Positions 63,278-64,000 of a stretch of DNA of 64,000 nucleotides are shown piece by piece; the stretch's first letter is position 1, and the number at the start of each line of letters is the position of its first letter. The notes under the pieces were generated by a model. It made no database searches, was not told where the DNA came from, and worked only from the letters and a program-made list of their open reading frames with translations. The stretch covers positions 1 through 64,000 of the forward strand of contig NZ_FOCW01000002.1 in NCBI RefSeq assembly GCF_900110225.1. Direction: 5' to 3'. A program made the translations under genes and the position numbers. Source of the stretch: Allobrachymonas denitrificans DSM 15123. GTDB lineage: Bacteria; Pseudomonadota; Gammaproteobacteria; Burkholderiales; Burkholderiaceae_C.

Positions 63278-64000
63278 TCAGCGAATCTGCAGCTTGAGCG
63301 GCACGTCCGTGCGCGCCCAGGCATCGACTTCCTGCTGCAGCAGGAAGCAGGACTGCGGATAATCCAGCGCCCACTGCTTGGGCACCAACAGCGCAAAACC
63401 GAGCGACGGGGTTACCTTGCGCTGCAGTTGCAGTCCTTCCATGTTGGGCAGCCGGCGTGCATGGCACAGGATCACGGCCAGCCGCAGGGCCAGCAGTTGC
63501 GACGTGAACCCCACATCCTTGAAGTCGACATCCAGCTTGCGCAGCTTGCCGCGGTGGCCGAGCACCATGTTGCTCAGGTAGTGCAGTTCGGGCAGGGCAA
63601 AACCGGGTGCTTCTGCGTTGTCCAGGATGTAGGCGCCGTGGCGGTGGTAGCTGCTGTGCGAGATGTGCTGGCCGATCTCGTGCAGGCGCGCGGCCCAGCG
63701 CAGCTTGCGCTCGATGCGTTCGCGCTGCACCGTCATGCCCTCGATCGGGGTCAGCTGGCGGTACAGCGTGAGGGCGGTGCGCTCCACGCGCAGCGCCTGC
63801 TTTTGGTCCACGGCAAAGCGGTCCATCATGCGGCCCACGGTCACCTGACGCAGGTCGGTGGTGGGCTGCTCGCGGTTCAGCAGGTCGTACAGCACGCCCT
63901 GACGCAGGGCGCCGAGTGCCACCTGCATCTGCTTGAGCTGCAGCACCTCGAAAATCGCCAGCAGCACGGTCAGGCCGCCAGCCAGAACCGGCTTGCGCTC
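63278..64000 (-). CDS. ppx: Exopolyphosphatase Ppx/GppA family, C-terminal part (runs off the window)
   Basis: The last 241 codons of a Ppx/GppA-type phosphatase; the N-terminal half lies beyond the window end. The visible part begins with E-R-K-P-V-L-A-G-G-L-T-V, then A-L-R-Q-G-V-L-Y-D-L-L, followed by the HD-like C-terminal domain (W-A-A-R-L-H-E-I-G-Q-H-I-S-H-S-S-Y-H-R-H). These features identify Ppx or GppA; the position convergent to ppk1-sixA favours Ppx, which degrades polyphosphate. No frame disruption is seen in the part present. Confidence 0.9.
   Translation of the reverse strand, partial: ERKPVLAGGLTVLLAIFEVLQLKQMQVALGALRQGVLYDLLNREQPTTDLRQVTVGRMMDRFAVDQKQALRVERTALTLYRQLTPIEGMTVQRERIERKLRWAARLHEIGQHISHSSYHRHGAYILDNAEAPGFALPELHYLSNMVLGHRGKLRKLDVDFKDVGFTSQLLALRLAVILCHARRLPNMEGLQLQRKVTPSLGFALLVPKQWALDYPQSCFLLQQEVDAWARTDVPLKLQIR

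Overview
The window is a GC-rich, gene-dense stretch of chromosome from a betaproteobacterium of the order Burkholderiales, most likely the family Comamonadaceae; the genus cannot be fixed from sequence alone. The reasons are the run tuf / tRNA-Trp / secE-nusG-rplKAJL-rpoBC, a TTG-started rplJ, the rsmB / DUF4390 / NtrY-like kinase / AAA-less NtrX-like regulator block, an S-adenosylhomocysteine riboswitch in front of ahcY, the phaC / MaoC-Pta fusion / ackA cluster, and the tyrS / M23 peptidase / anmK and rplM-rpsI-erpA neighbourhoods. No phage, insertion sequence, CRISPR array or plasmid signature was seen.

Layout. 1-13.6 kb: translation and transcription core (EF-Tu, tRNA-Trp, SecE, NusG, L11, L1, L10, L7/L12, RpoB, RpoC) with leader hairpins and a strong terminator. 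13.7-19.2 kb: rRNA methyltransferase RsmB, a secreted DUF4390 protein, an NtrY-type sensor kinase and a receiver-Fis regulator, then tRNA-Phe with a near-consensus promoter. 19.3-21.8 kb: an octamer repeat array, an MliC-like lipoprotein, and dadA divergent from an Lrp-type regulator. 21.9-26.7 kb (minus strand): phaC, a MaoC-phosphotransacetylase fusion and acetate kinase, with a palindrome in front of phaC that looks like an operator. 26.8-32.0 kb: hydroxypyruvate isomerase and glycerate kinase, a small conserved-looking protein, transaldolase and glucose-6-phosphate isomerase. 32.1-35.5 kb: a small heat-shock protein with a sigma32-like promoter, divergent from an unusual 225-residue stand-alone TOPRIM protein that looks like the C-terminal half of GyrB/ParE, then ybeY, phoH and ruvA. 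35.6-41.3 kb: a GntP-type permease, a heptamer array, an ArnT-like glycosyltransferase carrying a 16-copy in-frame hexamer repeat, ruvB and an unknown protein. 41.3-44.9 kb: SAH riboswitch, ahcY, a small HhH protein, a TlyA-family methyltransferase and metF (methyl cycle and one-carbon metabolism). 45-54.8 kb: DUF808, tyrS, an M23 peptidase, anmK, a variant tryptophanase/tyrosine phenol-lyase, rlmJ, rplM-rpsI and erpA. 54.9-64 kb: an MFS exporter, a CDF cation transporter followed by another heptamer array, lactate permease, an OlsB-like acyltransferase, and the polyphosphate cluster ppk1-sixA with convergent ppx, which runs off the end.

Most genes are ordinary core genes. The least explained items are the stand-alone GyrB/ParE-like TOPRIM protein, which keeps all four metal-binding acidic residues but has no ATPase domain; a beta-eliminating lyase with the tyrosine phenol-lyase substrate arginine but a lost cofactor arginine; and a set of unrelated short tandem arrays (8, 7 and 7 bp) that each start at or just after a stop codon, plus a 6-bp array inside a coding region. 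Functional assignments come from recognising families by eye; no database search was run.
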